Assembly: GCA_009772895.1 (NCBI GenBank)
Contig: WOUP01000013.1
Coordinates: 1 to 64,000 of the forward strand
DNA length: 64,000 nucleotides
Direction of reading: 5' to 3'
DNA from: Puniceicoccaceae bacterium 5H
GTDB taxonomy: Bacteria; Verrucomicrobiota; Verrucomicrobiia; Opitutales; Oceanipulchritudinaceae
Part shown: piece after piece, positions 33,362 to 40,779 of the stretch
Layout: every line of letters starts with the position of its first letter
How positions within the stretch are numbered: the stretch's first letter is position 1
Position numbers and translations under genes: made by a program
The notes under the pieces: generated by a model
What the model was told of the DNA's origin: nothing
Databases searched by the model: none
The model's input: the letters and a program-made list of their open reading frames with translations, nothing else

Positions 33362-34802
33362 ATTCGAGGGTGTGGTGATGGAGTTCGGATCTGCCTAGCC
33401 AATAGCAGGCCAGAGGAGCCGGAATCTTCGCCAGCACAGTCTCTGACATTTTCGGTTTGAGGAGGCCAAAATCACGGATATCGCGTGTAATCACATAGCC
33501 TCGATCGATCTCCTTCTCCTGGCAAAACTCCTGGATCCCCTGCAGCTGGCGCAGACCGGTCTGGTCAGGCCCGCGGAATTTCACTTCGAAGGGCACCATG
33601 CGACTGCCGCTCTCGGCAATCACATCCACCTCCTTGTTCTTTTTGCCCCGCCAATAAGAAAAGCGCATGCTCGAGCTGTAGTAGCGCGTATAAACATGCT
33701 TGAAAAACGCTGTTTCTACCGCTCGCGCCACCGCATCCGTATCTTCAAGCAGGCTTTTTCCCTTCAGCAATACGCTCCCGGCCAGAGCTGCATCGGCCAG
33801 ATATATCTTCGGTTTGGCCCGTAAAATCTGCTTGCCATATCCATGAGGCAAGAGGCGGTAAATCAGGTGCGACGATTCGAGTAAACCGATAAAGTTGTTG
33901 GCGGTTGGCTTCTTGACCTCCAGCGCCTTACACAGTTCTTGCATATCAAGTAGTCCGCCATCGTGAAGGCACAGATATAGAAAGACCTGCTCCAGCTCGA
34001 GCACACGCCTCACCCCAAAAAAAGCCGTCATGTCCCTCTTGAGGACTTTCTCCACGATATCTTCGCGGAGAAGCTTCTGCGCCTGAACGATGCTCTCGAC
34101 CTTCGCGCTTTGCGGAAACCCCCCGCGCAAAAGATACTCGTTGAACAAGCCCACCAATGGCACCGCGGCTTCAGCTGTCCGGATAAAAGCGGCCTCATCC
34201 CAAGCAAAAAGCTGCTTTAAACTACCGACCTCCGGCAGTTCCGGCACATCCGCTTGCCGTATTTGGAGGTATTCAAAGAAAGACAGCGTCGCCAGCTTGA
34301 TCGTTTGCCAACGCCCGACTCCCGACTCTTGAGCCGCGGTTTCCAGCGGCGTTGCGGATCCCGTGATCGCGATCCGCCTGCTCTTGTCGAAGTCCACTTG
34401 ATGCTTCAGCCATACCTGCCAATCCTTGATCGTCTGGATCTCGTCCAGAAAGAGGTACTGGGGTCCCTCTACCCGTGGCTCGAATTCGCGCCAGATTTCG
34501 ATCAGCCGATCCAAGCCGATCAACTTGAGCAAGGGGTGGTCGAACGTGGCGTAAAGGATATTGGACGGTGGCACGCCCTGCTCCAGCAAGCGGGAGATCG
34601 CTTGCAGAAAGAGCGTCGTCTTCCCCACTTGCCTGGCTCCCGAAAGCAAAAGAGCCCGCCCGGCTGGCGGTTCCTCCATCCACGCTTCGATTTCGCGAAA
34701 CGCAGCCCGCTTCCAGGTCGGCAGCCACTCGATGGGCGCGTGCGTCCACCAAGGATTGTACTGCCGCAAAACCGCAAAAAGTTCCTGCTTGGAAGCTATC
34801 AT
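33360..34802 (-). CDS. AAA-type ATPase with DUF4143 domain
   Basis: A 480-aa protein from the ATG at 34802. The AAA_14 ATPase domain has a Walker A GARQVGKTT (residues 55-63), a Walker B YLFLDE (116-121) and a sensor-like ITGSATPLE. The C-terminal DUF4143 part contains YWRGKKNKEVDVIAE, a nuclease-like E-V-D pattern followed by PFEVKFRG. These standalone ATPases are spread by horizontal transfer; their role is unknown, with suggestions of DNA-related or defence functions. Its upstream region (34803-34900) is strongly AT-rich compared with the rest of the window and has an operator-like palindrome. Confidence 0.85.
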   Translation of the reverse strand: MIASKQELFAVLRQYNPWWTHAPIEWLPTWKRAAFREIEAWMEEPPAGRALLLSGARQVGKTTLFLQAISRLLEQGVPPSNILYATFDHPLLKLIGLDRLIEIWREFEPRVEGPQYLFLDEIQTIKDWQVWLKHQVDFDKSRRIAITGSATPLETAAQESGVGRWQTIKLATLSFFEYLQIRQADVPELPEVGSLKQLFAWDEAAFIRTAEAAVPLVGLFNEYLLRGGFPQSAKVESIVQAQKLLREDIVEKVLKRDMTAFFGVRRVLELEQVFLYLCLHDGGLLDMQELCKALEVKKPTANNFIGLLESSHLIYRLLPHGYGKQILRAKPKIYLADAALAGSVLLKGKSLLEDTDAVARAVETAFFKHVYTRYYSSSMRFSYWRGKKNKEVDVIAESGSRMVPFEVKFRGPDQTGLRQLQGIQEFCQEKEIDRGYVITRDIRDFGLLKPKMSETVLAKIPAPLACYWLGRSELHHHTLE

Positions 34803-34826
34803 CAGATTAAGATGCCAAAAATATAA

Positions 34827-34854
34827 ATTTAAGTAAAGTATATTTACCTTAAAT
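34827..34854. promoter_or_regulatory. AT-rich palindrome upstream of the DUF4143 ATPase gene
   Basis: ATTTAAGTAAA at 34827-34837 is an imperfect inverted copy of TTTACCTTAAAT at 34843-34854. It lies 25 bp before the ATG of the ATPase gene, in the most AT-rich stretch of the window. It may be an operator or part of the promoter. Confidence 0.45.
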
Positions 34855-34973
34855 CTCATTTTTAGGATTATTCTCAAGAAAACGGGTCCAATTATACTTA
34901 TCTCCTCTGAGCCCCAAGCCGCGCCTTTTTGCTAGCCGGGGGCGGTAGCGCGGGGTTAGGCTAGGGACCGTAT

Positions 34974-35357
34974 ATGTTTCGCGTGTTGTCCATGCTCTGG
35001 CTGATTTTTCTGACGTTCGCGCTCAGCCTCAACTACCTTGGGTGGAACCTTTACCTGCACCTGAAGCTGGACAGCCACTCGCTGGTCGTCTCCGCCGCCA
35101 ACGGCTTGAGTCACAACGTGCTCGTCGACGATTCGCAGGCGGGGCTGATCGCCGGCGATCCCTACTTTCAGTATTTCCAGCTCAACCCCGTGCAGACGGG
35201 CGTTTCGGCCCGCATCGAGCAGCGCCGCAGCCCCATGGAAACCCTCGGCTCGCACTGGCAGCGGCACGACGGGCTGACGCGGCTGGACTTCCCCTGGGTG
35301 CTGCTCATGTTCCCGCCGGTCTTCTTTCTCCTGCTGCCACCCCGCCGAAAAACGTGA
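34974..35357 (+). CDS. hypothetical membrane protein
   Basis: A 127-aa protein with an N-terminal membrane helix (LWLIFLTFALSLNYLGW), an extracytoplasmic loop of about 75 residues without cysteines, and a C-terminal membrane helix (FPWVLLMFPPVFFLLL) followed by PPRRKT, which suggests a cytoplasmic C-terminus. I do not recognise the family. The gene lies 86 bp upstream of clpP in the same orientation and may share its transcript. The start ATG at 34974 is the first in frame. Confidence 0.6.
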   Translation: MFRVLSMLWLIFLTFALSLNYLGWNLYLHLKLDSHSLVVSAANGLSHNVLVDDSQAGLIAGDPYFQYFQLNPVQTGVSARIEQRRSPMETLGSHWQRHDGLTRLDFPWVLLMFPPVFFLLLPPRRKT

Positions 35358-35443
35358 AGATCCCCCTAATTTCCCGGCTCCGACGCGCTGATTTCTGCTG
35401 CATAACACTTGCTTAAGCCGCTTCCTGTGGCACTCTTACCGCT

Positions 35444-36070
35444 ATGAATCCTTTTCCGCGTTTTGACGACGACGATGACGAGCAACAGGAATCGCCCGAG
35501 CTCGAGCGTCCGAAGCCGCAGCACCTGAGCGAGATGATGCAGCGCAAGTTCCTGGACGAGCGCAAGGTCTTCTTCTGGAGCGACGTCAACGACAAGAGCG
35601 CGCGCATTGCCACCGAGCAGCTGCTGTATCTCGAGGCGATGGATCCGGGCAAGGAAATCACCTTTTACCTGAACAGCCCGGGCGGCTCCATCACGGCCGG
35701 CATGGCCGTCTACGACACGATGAAGCTCATCACCAGCCCCATTTGTGTGGTGGTGGTCGGCCTCGCGGCGTCCATGGGCTCCATCTTCCTCTGCGGCGGT
35801 GCCAAGGGCCGTCGCCTGCTCTACCCGCACAGCCGGGTGCTGATCCACCAACCGCTGATCATGGGCACCATGCGCGGCGCCGCGGTGGACATCCACATCC
35901 AGGCCCAGGAGATGGAGAAGATCCGCGAAGAGATGAACCGCATCCTCGCCGAATCCTCCGGCCAGCCGCTGGAAAAGATCCAGCACGATACGGACCGCGA
36001 CTTCTACCTGAATGCCCAGGAAGCGATCGAATACGGCCTGGCCGACGAGATCGTGACCAAGGTCATCTAG
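35444..36070 (+). CDS. clpP: ATP-dependent Clp protease proteolytic subunit
   Basis: A 208-aa ClpP protein: serine nucleophile S110 in GLAASMGS, H135 in RVLIHQPL and D186 in DTDRDFYL complete the triad, and the oligomerisation segment YLNSPGGSITAGMAVYDT (quoted as LNSPGGSITAG) is intact. The N-terminus has an acidic run (FDDDDDEQQ) ahead of the usual start of the mature enzyme. No clpX or tig gene adjoins it, unlike in many bacteria. It works in the cytoplasm with a Clp/Hsp100 ATPase to degrade proteins. Confidence 0.95.
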   Translation: MNPFPRFDDDDDEQQESPELERPKPQHLSEMMQRKFLDERKVFFWSDVNDKSARIATEQLLYLEAMDPGKEITFYLNSPGGSITAGMAVYDTMKLITSPICVVVVGLAASMGSIFLCGGAKGRRLLYPHSRVLIHQPLIMGTMRGAAVDIHIQAQEMEKIREEMNRILAESSGQPLEKIQHDTDRDFYLNAQEAIEYGLADEIVTKVI

Positions 36071-36097
36071 TCTCCCCGCAGAACACGCTTTATTGCC

Positions 36098-36133
36098 GCC
36101 CGGCAGCCCTAGCAGGTTGCCGGGCTTTTTTTT
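36098..36133 (+). terminator. intrinsic terminator after clpP (duplicated)
   Basis: GCCCGGCA at 36098-36105 pairs with TGCCGGGC at 36118-36125, followed by T8. The preceding and following bases are repeated almost exactly at 37255-37300. Confidence 0.88.
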
Positions 36134-36216
36134 GTGCGCGGCGCCTGAAGACCGCAGAAAAGCATAATTTACGTTGCGTAAGCCGTAACGGGGCTGCATC
36201 GTCTTCCACCTAGTCT

Positions 36217-36705
36217 ATGCCCAAGCACATCGCCCTATTCAAGAGCGTCGCACCCTTTCTGTTGCTGGCGCTGCTCTTTGCCAGTGGCTGCGCCGTGAAT
36301 GAGCAACGCGGCTCGCTGGTCCCGGGGGCCTCTTTCGGCAACCAGGAAAAATACTACGTCGTCAAGCTCCCGGCAGACGAACGCCGCATCGACCGACTTA
36401 TTGCCGAGAATCTGCAATTACGCGGTATTCAGGCAAGCTACGGCGTCGGCACCGAACGGCCGGCCGACTACGAGATCGTGGTGACCTACCAGGATAAATG
36501 GATGTGGGACATGACGATGTACATGCTCCAACTCAACATCCAGGTCAAGGACGCCGAAACCGGCGCCCTGCTAGCCACCGGCGAGTCCAAGCGGACTTCC
36601 CTGGTGCGCAAGTCACCCGAATACATGGTGGACGAAGTGCTCGACCAGATTTTCGCCAAGATCGATCCCAGCCTTGTGACCCCCGATAAAGATGAAGCTG
36701 AATAA
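36217..36705 (+). CDS. putative lipoprotein, function unknown
   Basis: A 162-aa exported protein. Its N-terminal hydrophobic segment ends in LLFASGC, a lipobox-like site, so it is probably a lipoprotein. The body has a mixed alpha/beta pattern: DERRIDRLIAENLQLRG, then YEIVVTYQDKWMWD, then LQLNIQVKDAETGALLATG. That resembles small lipoproteins of the DUF4136/LptE-like shape, though I cannot assign a family. Its last 14 bp overlap the next lipoprotein gene, which suggests coupled translation and a joint role. Confidence 0.7.
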   Translation: MPKHIALFKSVAPFLLLALLFASGCAVNEQRGSLVPGASFGNQEKYYVVKLPADERRIDRLIAENLQLRGIQASYGVGTERPADYEIVVTYQDKWMWDMTMYMLQLNIQVKDAETGALLATGESKRTSLVRKSPEYMVDEVLDQIFAKIDPSLVTPDKDEAE

Positions 36706-37240
36706 GCCCTTCCTCTTCAAACTGTTCGTCGCCCTCATCGGGGCGGTGGCCCTTCTGCTTTCAAGCGGCTGCACTTCGCCTGCCCAGAGCGCCAACATGA
36801 CTCCGACCGCCCTCGGAGCCCCCGTCCAGGCCAAGGCCGAAAGCGTGCATGTGCGCGTCGGCGAAGACAGCGGAGAGGCCGGAATGGCCCAGATCTCCGA
36901 TCAGGCCTTCAAGGAAGCCATCGTGCAAGCGATCTCTCAAACCGGCCTCTTTGCCGACATCGCGGAAGAAGACAGTGCCGATCTGGTGCTCTATGCCTCG
37001 ATCATGAACACCGACCAGCCCGCCTTCGGCTTCAGCATGACCGTCAACCTCGAAGTCTACTGGAAGCTCATGCGCAAATCGGACAACTCCATGATCTGGC
37101 AAGACACGATCACCAGCAGCTACACGGCGGGTGCGACCGACGCTTTCTCCGGTGCCAAACGCGTGCGCTTCGCGACGGAAGGAGCCGCCCGCAAGAACAT
37201 CGAGGAGGCCCTGACCCGCATCAACGCTCTGGAATACTAG
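36692..37240 (+). CDS. putative lipoprotein, partner of the preceding gene
   Basis: A 182-aa protein with an export signal ending LLLSSGC, a lipobox-like site. The body contains QAFKEAIVQAISQTGLFAD, then ADLVLYASIMN and FGFSMTVNLEVYWKLM, the same helix-strand-strand order as the upstream lipoprotein. The two are probably distant paralogues. The gene overlaps its neighbour by 14 bp, and both are enclosed by a duplicated terminator. The role is unknown; the outer membrane is the likely location. Confidence 0.7.
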   Translation: MKLNKPFLFKLFVALIGAVALLLSSGCTSPAQSANMTPTALGAPVQAKAESVHVRVGEDSGEAGMAQISDQAFKEAIVQAISQTGLFADIAEEDSADLVLYASIMNTDQPAFGFSMTVNLEVYWKLMRKSDNSMIWQDTITSSYTAGATDAFSGAKRVRFATEGAARKNIEEALTRINALEY

Positions 37241-37267
37241 GGCCGGGTCCAGAAACGCTTTATTGCC

Positions 37268-37300
37268 GCCCGGCAGCCATTGCGGTTGCCGGGCTTTTTT
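37268..37300 (+). terminator. intrinsic terminator after the lipoprotein pair (duplicate copy)
   Basis: GCCCGGCA at 37268-37275 pairs with TGCCGGGC at 37287-37294, followed by T6. It shares a 24-base identical lead (37255-37278) with the clpP terminator. Confidence 0.88.
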
Positions 37301-37314
37301 GTGGCCAGCGCAGA

Positions 37315-38982
37315 CTACTGCATGCGCTGGAAGCGACGCACCGCCTCGTCATCGCCAAACTTGCGGGCGGCGGCGAGGGCATCCGCCAGCGCAATCCTGC
37401 GCAGCTCCTGGTGGTGGATGCCCGGCAACGCGCGATCGAAGGCTTCGATGGCTTTGCGGTCCATGCCGATCCTGGTGGTGTGGCGGGCATAGACCAGCCA
37501 ATCGAGCGGTCGGGCACCCTCGAAGTCGCGACGCGGGTTGACCTCGTCGAGGATGTCTTCGGCGGCATCGTCATCACCCACTTGCTCGGCTAGCAGCGCC
37601 AGGGCATGGGTCAGCATCGGATGCGGCACCGAGTCGGCCACCCGACGCGCCAGGTGGATGGCATCGCGGTTTTCGTCGATACGGTGCAGGCGATTGGCTT
37701 CGCGCAACAGCACCAGGCCATCGGTATAATTCCAGTCGCGCCGGCTCTTGGAGTCGACCGCGGCCACCTGCTTCTCCAGCGAGACGGCAAAAGGACGGTA
37801 GAGGGGATCGCCGATCGCCACGCCCTGCCAACTGAGCACCGGGTAGGCATAATAGGCAGCATCGCCGAAGGTCGCGCCACGGGCCAGCGCCTCCATCAGC
37901 GCGTCGAAGTTGTGCGTGTAGTGCAGGAAGGGCTCAGCGGTATTGCCGACCACGGCCGAAGCACCCCGGCGCAGGAGCGGTCCCACCCACTTGCTGTTCG
38001 GATTACGCAGTGCCTGGGCGGAAAAGCTGTGCAAGTGCGCCACGACCGCGCCGGGCGCGAACTGGAAGTCCGGCTGCTCGAACATGCCCGTCACATCGTC
38101 GGCATACCAGCCGAAGTAGAGGGCGACCGGCGGCAACAGGTAGTCGAGCGGGAAGACCTCGCGATCGTGGTTGGCAAAGATCATGAAATCCGCCTGGGCC
38201 GCCACATTCTGCGCGCCCTGGATCCAGTCGTTGCCCATCTTGAAGGCACCGCCGCGCTGGTCGCGGTCAAAGGCGGCCACGCCAACCAGTCCAGCCTCCT
38301 CGGCTTCGACGCCGCGCCGCAGGTAGTCCTTGATTTCCACCGGGGACGGGCCATCGATGCGCACCACGCGGAAAAAGGGCTCGGCACTCGATTCCAGTGC
38401 CATATCGCTCCGGAAAAGCGGGTTGGGCAACACGCCGGCCAGAGGTGCGCCGTCGAGCAGCATCGTGGTCAGCTCCGAGTCGACCGAAGCCCGTGTCACA
38501 TCCAGCTGGGTGCCCGCAAATACCGGGGCCTCCGCCCCATTACCATAGCGGTTGAAGAAGGCCTTCAACTGCTCCGGGTCGCGGTATTGCGGATCGTCGA
38601 GGATCTTGTAAGGCACACCGAAGGTCGGCACGAGATAGCGCACCTGCGAACTGAGGATGAAGGCGCGCTCGCGGCCGTCCGGCGTCACATCGTCCAAGAG
38701 CTCACCCTTCAACAACTCACGTTCGAGCAGCTGGTGCAGGATGGGATTGTAGATGTCCTTGACGTAGCCTTCCCGCGTAATGGCTTCGGTCTCGCGGGTG
38801 TTGATCGTGACAATGTTCTCCGCAGGGATGCCGCGCAGCTCCTGGTAAAACGTGGCCACATCGGCCGAACCGGGTACGGCCTCGTTGACAATCAATACGG
38901 TACGACGCGCCCAGGGGTTGGGAACGGCGCCGAACGAAAGGTGACAAAACAGCAGGGGTAGCAGGAACAGAATCCAACGCAT
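37315..38982 (-). CDS. TIGR03790 family protein
   Basis: A 555-aa exported protein (signal peptide MRWILFLLPLLFCHLSFG, start at 38982). The first third contains VLIVNEAVPGSADVATFYQ, RGIPAENIVTIN and YLVPTFGVPYKI. This is the pattern of TIGR03790, a family of large proteins found in Verrucomicrobiota, Acidobacteriota and others, often with PEP-CTERM systems, and of unknown activity. The C-terminal part has TPR-like helices (AHLARRVADSVPHPML is an approximate area; LAEQVGDDDAAEDIL is clear). It is last of a minus-strand run with the crcB pair. Confidence 0.8.
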   Translation of the reverse strand: MRWILFLLPLLFCHLSFGAVPNPWARRTVLIVNEAVPGSADVATFYQELRGIPAENIVTINTRETEAITREGYVKDIYNPILHQLLERELLKGELLDDVTPDGRERAFILSSQVRYLVPTFGVPYKILDDPQYRDPEQLKAFFNRYGNGAEAPVFAGTQLDVTRASVDSELTTMLLDGAPLAGVLPNPLFRSDMALESSAEPFFRVVRIDGPSPVEIKDYLRRGVEAEEAGLVGVAAFDRDQRGGAFKMGNDWIQGAQNVAAQADFMIFANHDREVFPLDYLLPPVALYFGWYADDVTGMFEQPDFQFAPGAVVAHLHSFSAQALRNPNSKWVGPLLRRGASAVVGNTAEPFLHYTHNFDALMEALARGATFGDAAYYAYPVLSWQGVAIGDPLYRPFAVSLEKQVAAVDSKSRRDWNYTDGLVLLREANRLHRIDENRDAIHLARRVADSVPHPMLTHALALLAEQVGDDDAAEDILDEVNPRRDFEGARPLDWLVYARHTTRIGMDRKAIEAFDRALPGIHHQELRRIALADALAAARKFGDDEAVRRFQRMQ

Positions 38983-38992
38983 GAGTGCGAAG

Positions 38993-39364
38993 CTAAGCAG
39001 CAAAAACGCGTCTGGCCAGCAGGAACCCGATCAGAACAATGAAGAAACAACCGGCCAAAGTGCCCATTAAATACCCCAGACCCCGCTCAGGCTCTCCCTT
39101 GCGCGCGATGCCAATCGTTTCGAAGATCAACGTGGAGTACGTCGTGAGCCCGCCGCAAAAGCCGACCGCGATCAACGGCAGGATCCAGTCACCCGCCAGC
39201 TTGGGCCCAGCAATCACCGCCCAGGGAATCAGCGCGCTGCCCAGCAGGTTGGCCACCAGCGTGCCGTGGGGCCACTTGCCGTTCCACCGGCCCAGCGAGG
39301 CCCGGATCATCGCGCCTACGCCTCCGCCAACGCCCACCAGAGCAAAGCTCAGCAATTCTTTCAC
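38993..39364 (-). CDS. crcB: fluoride exporter CrcB (second subunit)
   Basis: A 123-aa protein with four membrane helices. The Fluc-family motifs are present: GGGVGAMIRASLG at the N-terminus, TLVANLLGS in helix 2 and GFCGGLTTYST in helix 3, where the fluoride path lies. Fluc channels are dual-topology dimers. Two adjacent genes overlapping by 4 bp, as here, usually code for the two halves of a heterodimer. No fluoride riboswitch was found upstream of the pair. Confidence 0.9.
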   Translation of the reverse strand: MKELLSFALVGVGGGVGAMIRASLGRWNGKWPHGTLVANLLGSALIPWAVIAGPKLAGDWILPLIAVGFCGGLTTYSTLIFETIGIARKGEPERGLGYLMGTLAGCFFIVLIGFLLARRVFAA

Positions 39365-39735
39365 GAAGCCGCCTGCCTTTCCGCATACTGCCAGAGGATC
39401 CAGCCCGGGAAGAGCGTGGCCACCAGCGTGATGAGCACGTATTGCGCGGCGCCGCCGCCATCATGGGCATCCACCGTGGTAAACATCGTAAACCACGCCA
39501 GCGAAGACACCGTGGTCAACGCCCCGCAGAGGCCCGTGGTCAGCGCCGTATGCAGCCGCACGGAGGGCAGTGGACGCGCCTGCTTCAGCCAGATGAGCAG
39601 CATGGTGCCCACAAAATTGACGCTGAGCAGATCCCAGGGCGCGGGCACCAACTGGTAGGCCCCGTGGCGCAACATGGCACCACAGGCACCGCCCACGGCC
39701 ACCGCGATGAGGGGAGTCGCCACCGGCTTAGCCAC
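39361..39735 (-). CDS. crcB: fluoride exporter CrcB paralogue (first subunit)
   Basis: A 124-aa four-helix CrcB-type protein with GGACGAMLRHGAY at the N-terminus, SVNFVGTMLL in helix 2 and a slightly altered helix-3 motif GLCGALTTVSS (against GGLTTYST in its partner). The asymmetry fits an obligate heterodimer in which the subunits have divided roles. Its start overlaps the end of the amidase gene by 8 bp, and its stop overlaps the next crcB by 4 bp, so these genes form one transcription unit. Confidence 0.88.
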   Translation of the reverse strand: MAKPVATPLIAVAVGGACGAMLRHGAYQLVPAPWDLLSVNFVGTMLLIWLKQARPLPSVRLHTALTTGLCGALTTVSSLAWFTMFTTVDAHDGGGAAQYVLITLVATLFPGWILWQYAERQAAS

Positions 39736-40735
39736 GTCCGCGCAGTCGGTTGAGGGTTCGCTGGTAGGTCACGACGCCGTCGGCGATAGCATCCGCGAGC
39801 TTTTGCCGATAGCTGGCACTGCCGATCTTGGGACCCTCGCTCGAACTGGTCACGAAGCCGCCCTCGATCAGGATGCCCGGCATCTGCAAATCACGCAGGA
39901 CGGTGAAGCGTGCGCGCTTGACGCCGCGGTCGTCCGCGTGGGTCTGGTCGACCAGTTCGCGCTGCACGTAATAGCCCACCAGCATGTTCCAGGTGTCGTT
40001 TTCGTTGCCGTCGTAGTCGCGCCGGTCGCTACCGAGCAGCTTGCCCCGACTGGAGGACGGCATGTTTTCCGCGGTGAAGACGTAGGTCTCGAGTCCACTG
40101 ACCGAGCTGGAGCCGGTGGCGTTGAAATGCAGGGAAATAAAGAGGTCCGCCCGCGCCCGGTTGGCCACGGCCGAGCGATCGGTCAGCTCCAGGTAGCGGT
40201 CGTCGTCACGGGTGAGGGAAACCTTGTAGCCGAGCTTCTCCAGATTGGCCTTCAGCCGCTTGGCCACGTCGAGCACCACAGTCTTTTCCGCCACCTTCAG
40301 GCCGCGGTTTTGCGCCCCCGGGTCCTTGCCGCCGTGGCCGGGATCGATCACGATACGGTAGAGCTTGGGCACGTGGTCGAACACCTGAGGCGTCAACACC
40401 GGCTGCAAGGTCTTCTCGTAGTCCACTTCGCTCAGATAGAGCTGGCCTCCCTTGGTACCGATGGGCCAGCCCAGGTTCAGCGTCGTGCCATTGAGCGTGA
40501 AGTCGCGCCGGTGCACCGTAAAGTCCATCGTCGTCCACTCACTCTTGAGGCGCAGGCGTTCGCCGCTCTTGAGCCACTGAACGTCCATGCCCAGGCTGCC
40601 GCCAATCTCGGCGAGCGGAACGTAGTCGATGCCGTTGATCCGGGTGGTGTCGACGGCGTGCAATCCCGGCCCCAGGCAGACCAGGAAAGCGGCTACCCAC
40701 CAGGAGAGCCAGGTTCGGACAGGCCGAAATCGCAT
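39728..40735 (-). CDS. N-acetylmuramoyl-L-alanine amidase (Amidase_3)
   Basis: A 335-aa exported enzyme starting at the ATG at 40735. After a signal peptide (WLSWWVAAFLVCLGPGLHA) there is a copper-amine-oxidase-like N-terminal domain (NGIDYVPLAEIGG) and then the zinc amidase domain: VIDPGHGGKDPGAQ (first zinc His), LTRDDDRYLEL, LFISLHFNATG (second His) and GILIEGGFVTS with the catalytic Glu. It cleaves the lactyl-amide bond of peptidoglycan in the periplasm, probably in cell separation. It overlaps crcB by 8 bp. Confidence 0.9.
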   Translation of the reverse strand: MRFRPVRTWLSWWVAAFLVCLGPGLHAVDTTRINGIDYVPLAEIGGSLGMDVQWLKSGERLRLKSEWTTMDFTVHRRDFTLNGTTLNLGWPIGTKGGQLYLSEVDYEKTLQPVLTPQVFDHVPKLYRIVIDPGHGGKDPGAQNRGLKVAEKTVVLDVAKRLKANLEKLGYKVSLTRDDDRYLELTDRSAVANRARADLFISLHFNATGSSSVSGLETYVFTAENMPSSSRGKLLGSDRRDYDGNENDTWNMLVGYYVQRELVDQTHADDRGVKRARFTVLRDLQMPGILIEGGFVTSSSEGPKIGSASYRQKLADAIADGVVTYQRTLNRLRGRG

Positions 40736-40779
40736 ACCGCCAGATTGTCGGCCTCGACTGCAGCCGCAAGCAAATCCCT

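Noticed and set aside
36235-36417. Antisense frame of 60 aa opposite the first lipoprotein
   Set aside because: Short, without start context or domain, and opposite a convincing lipoprotein gene.
38980-39760. A fluoride riboswitch for the crcB pair
   Set aside because: I could not find the conserved GG-GAUGG...CC pattern upstream of the pair or of the genes before it; the pair lies inside an overlapping run of genes.
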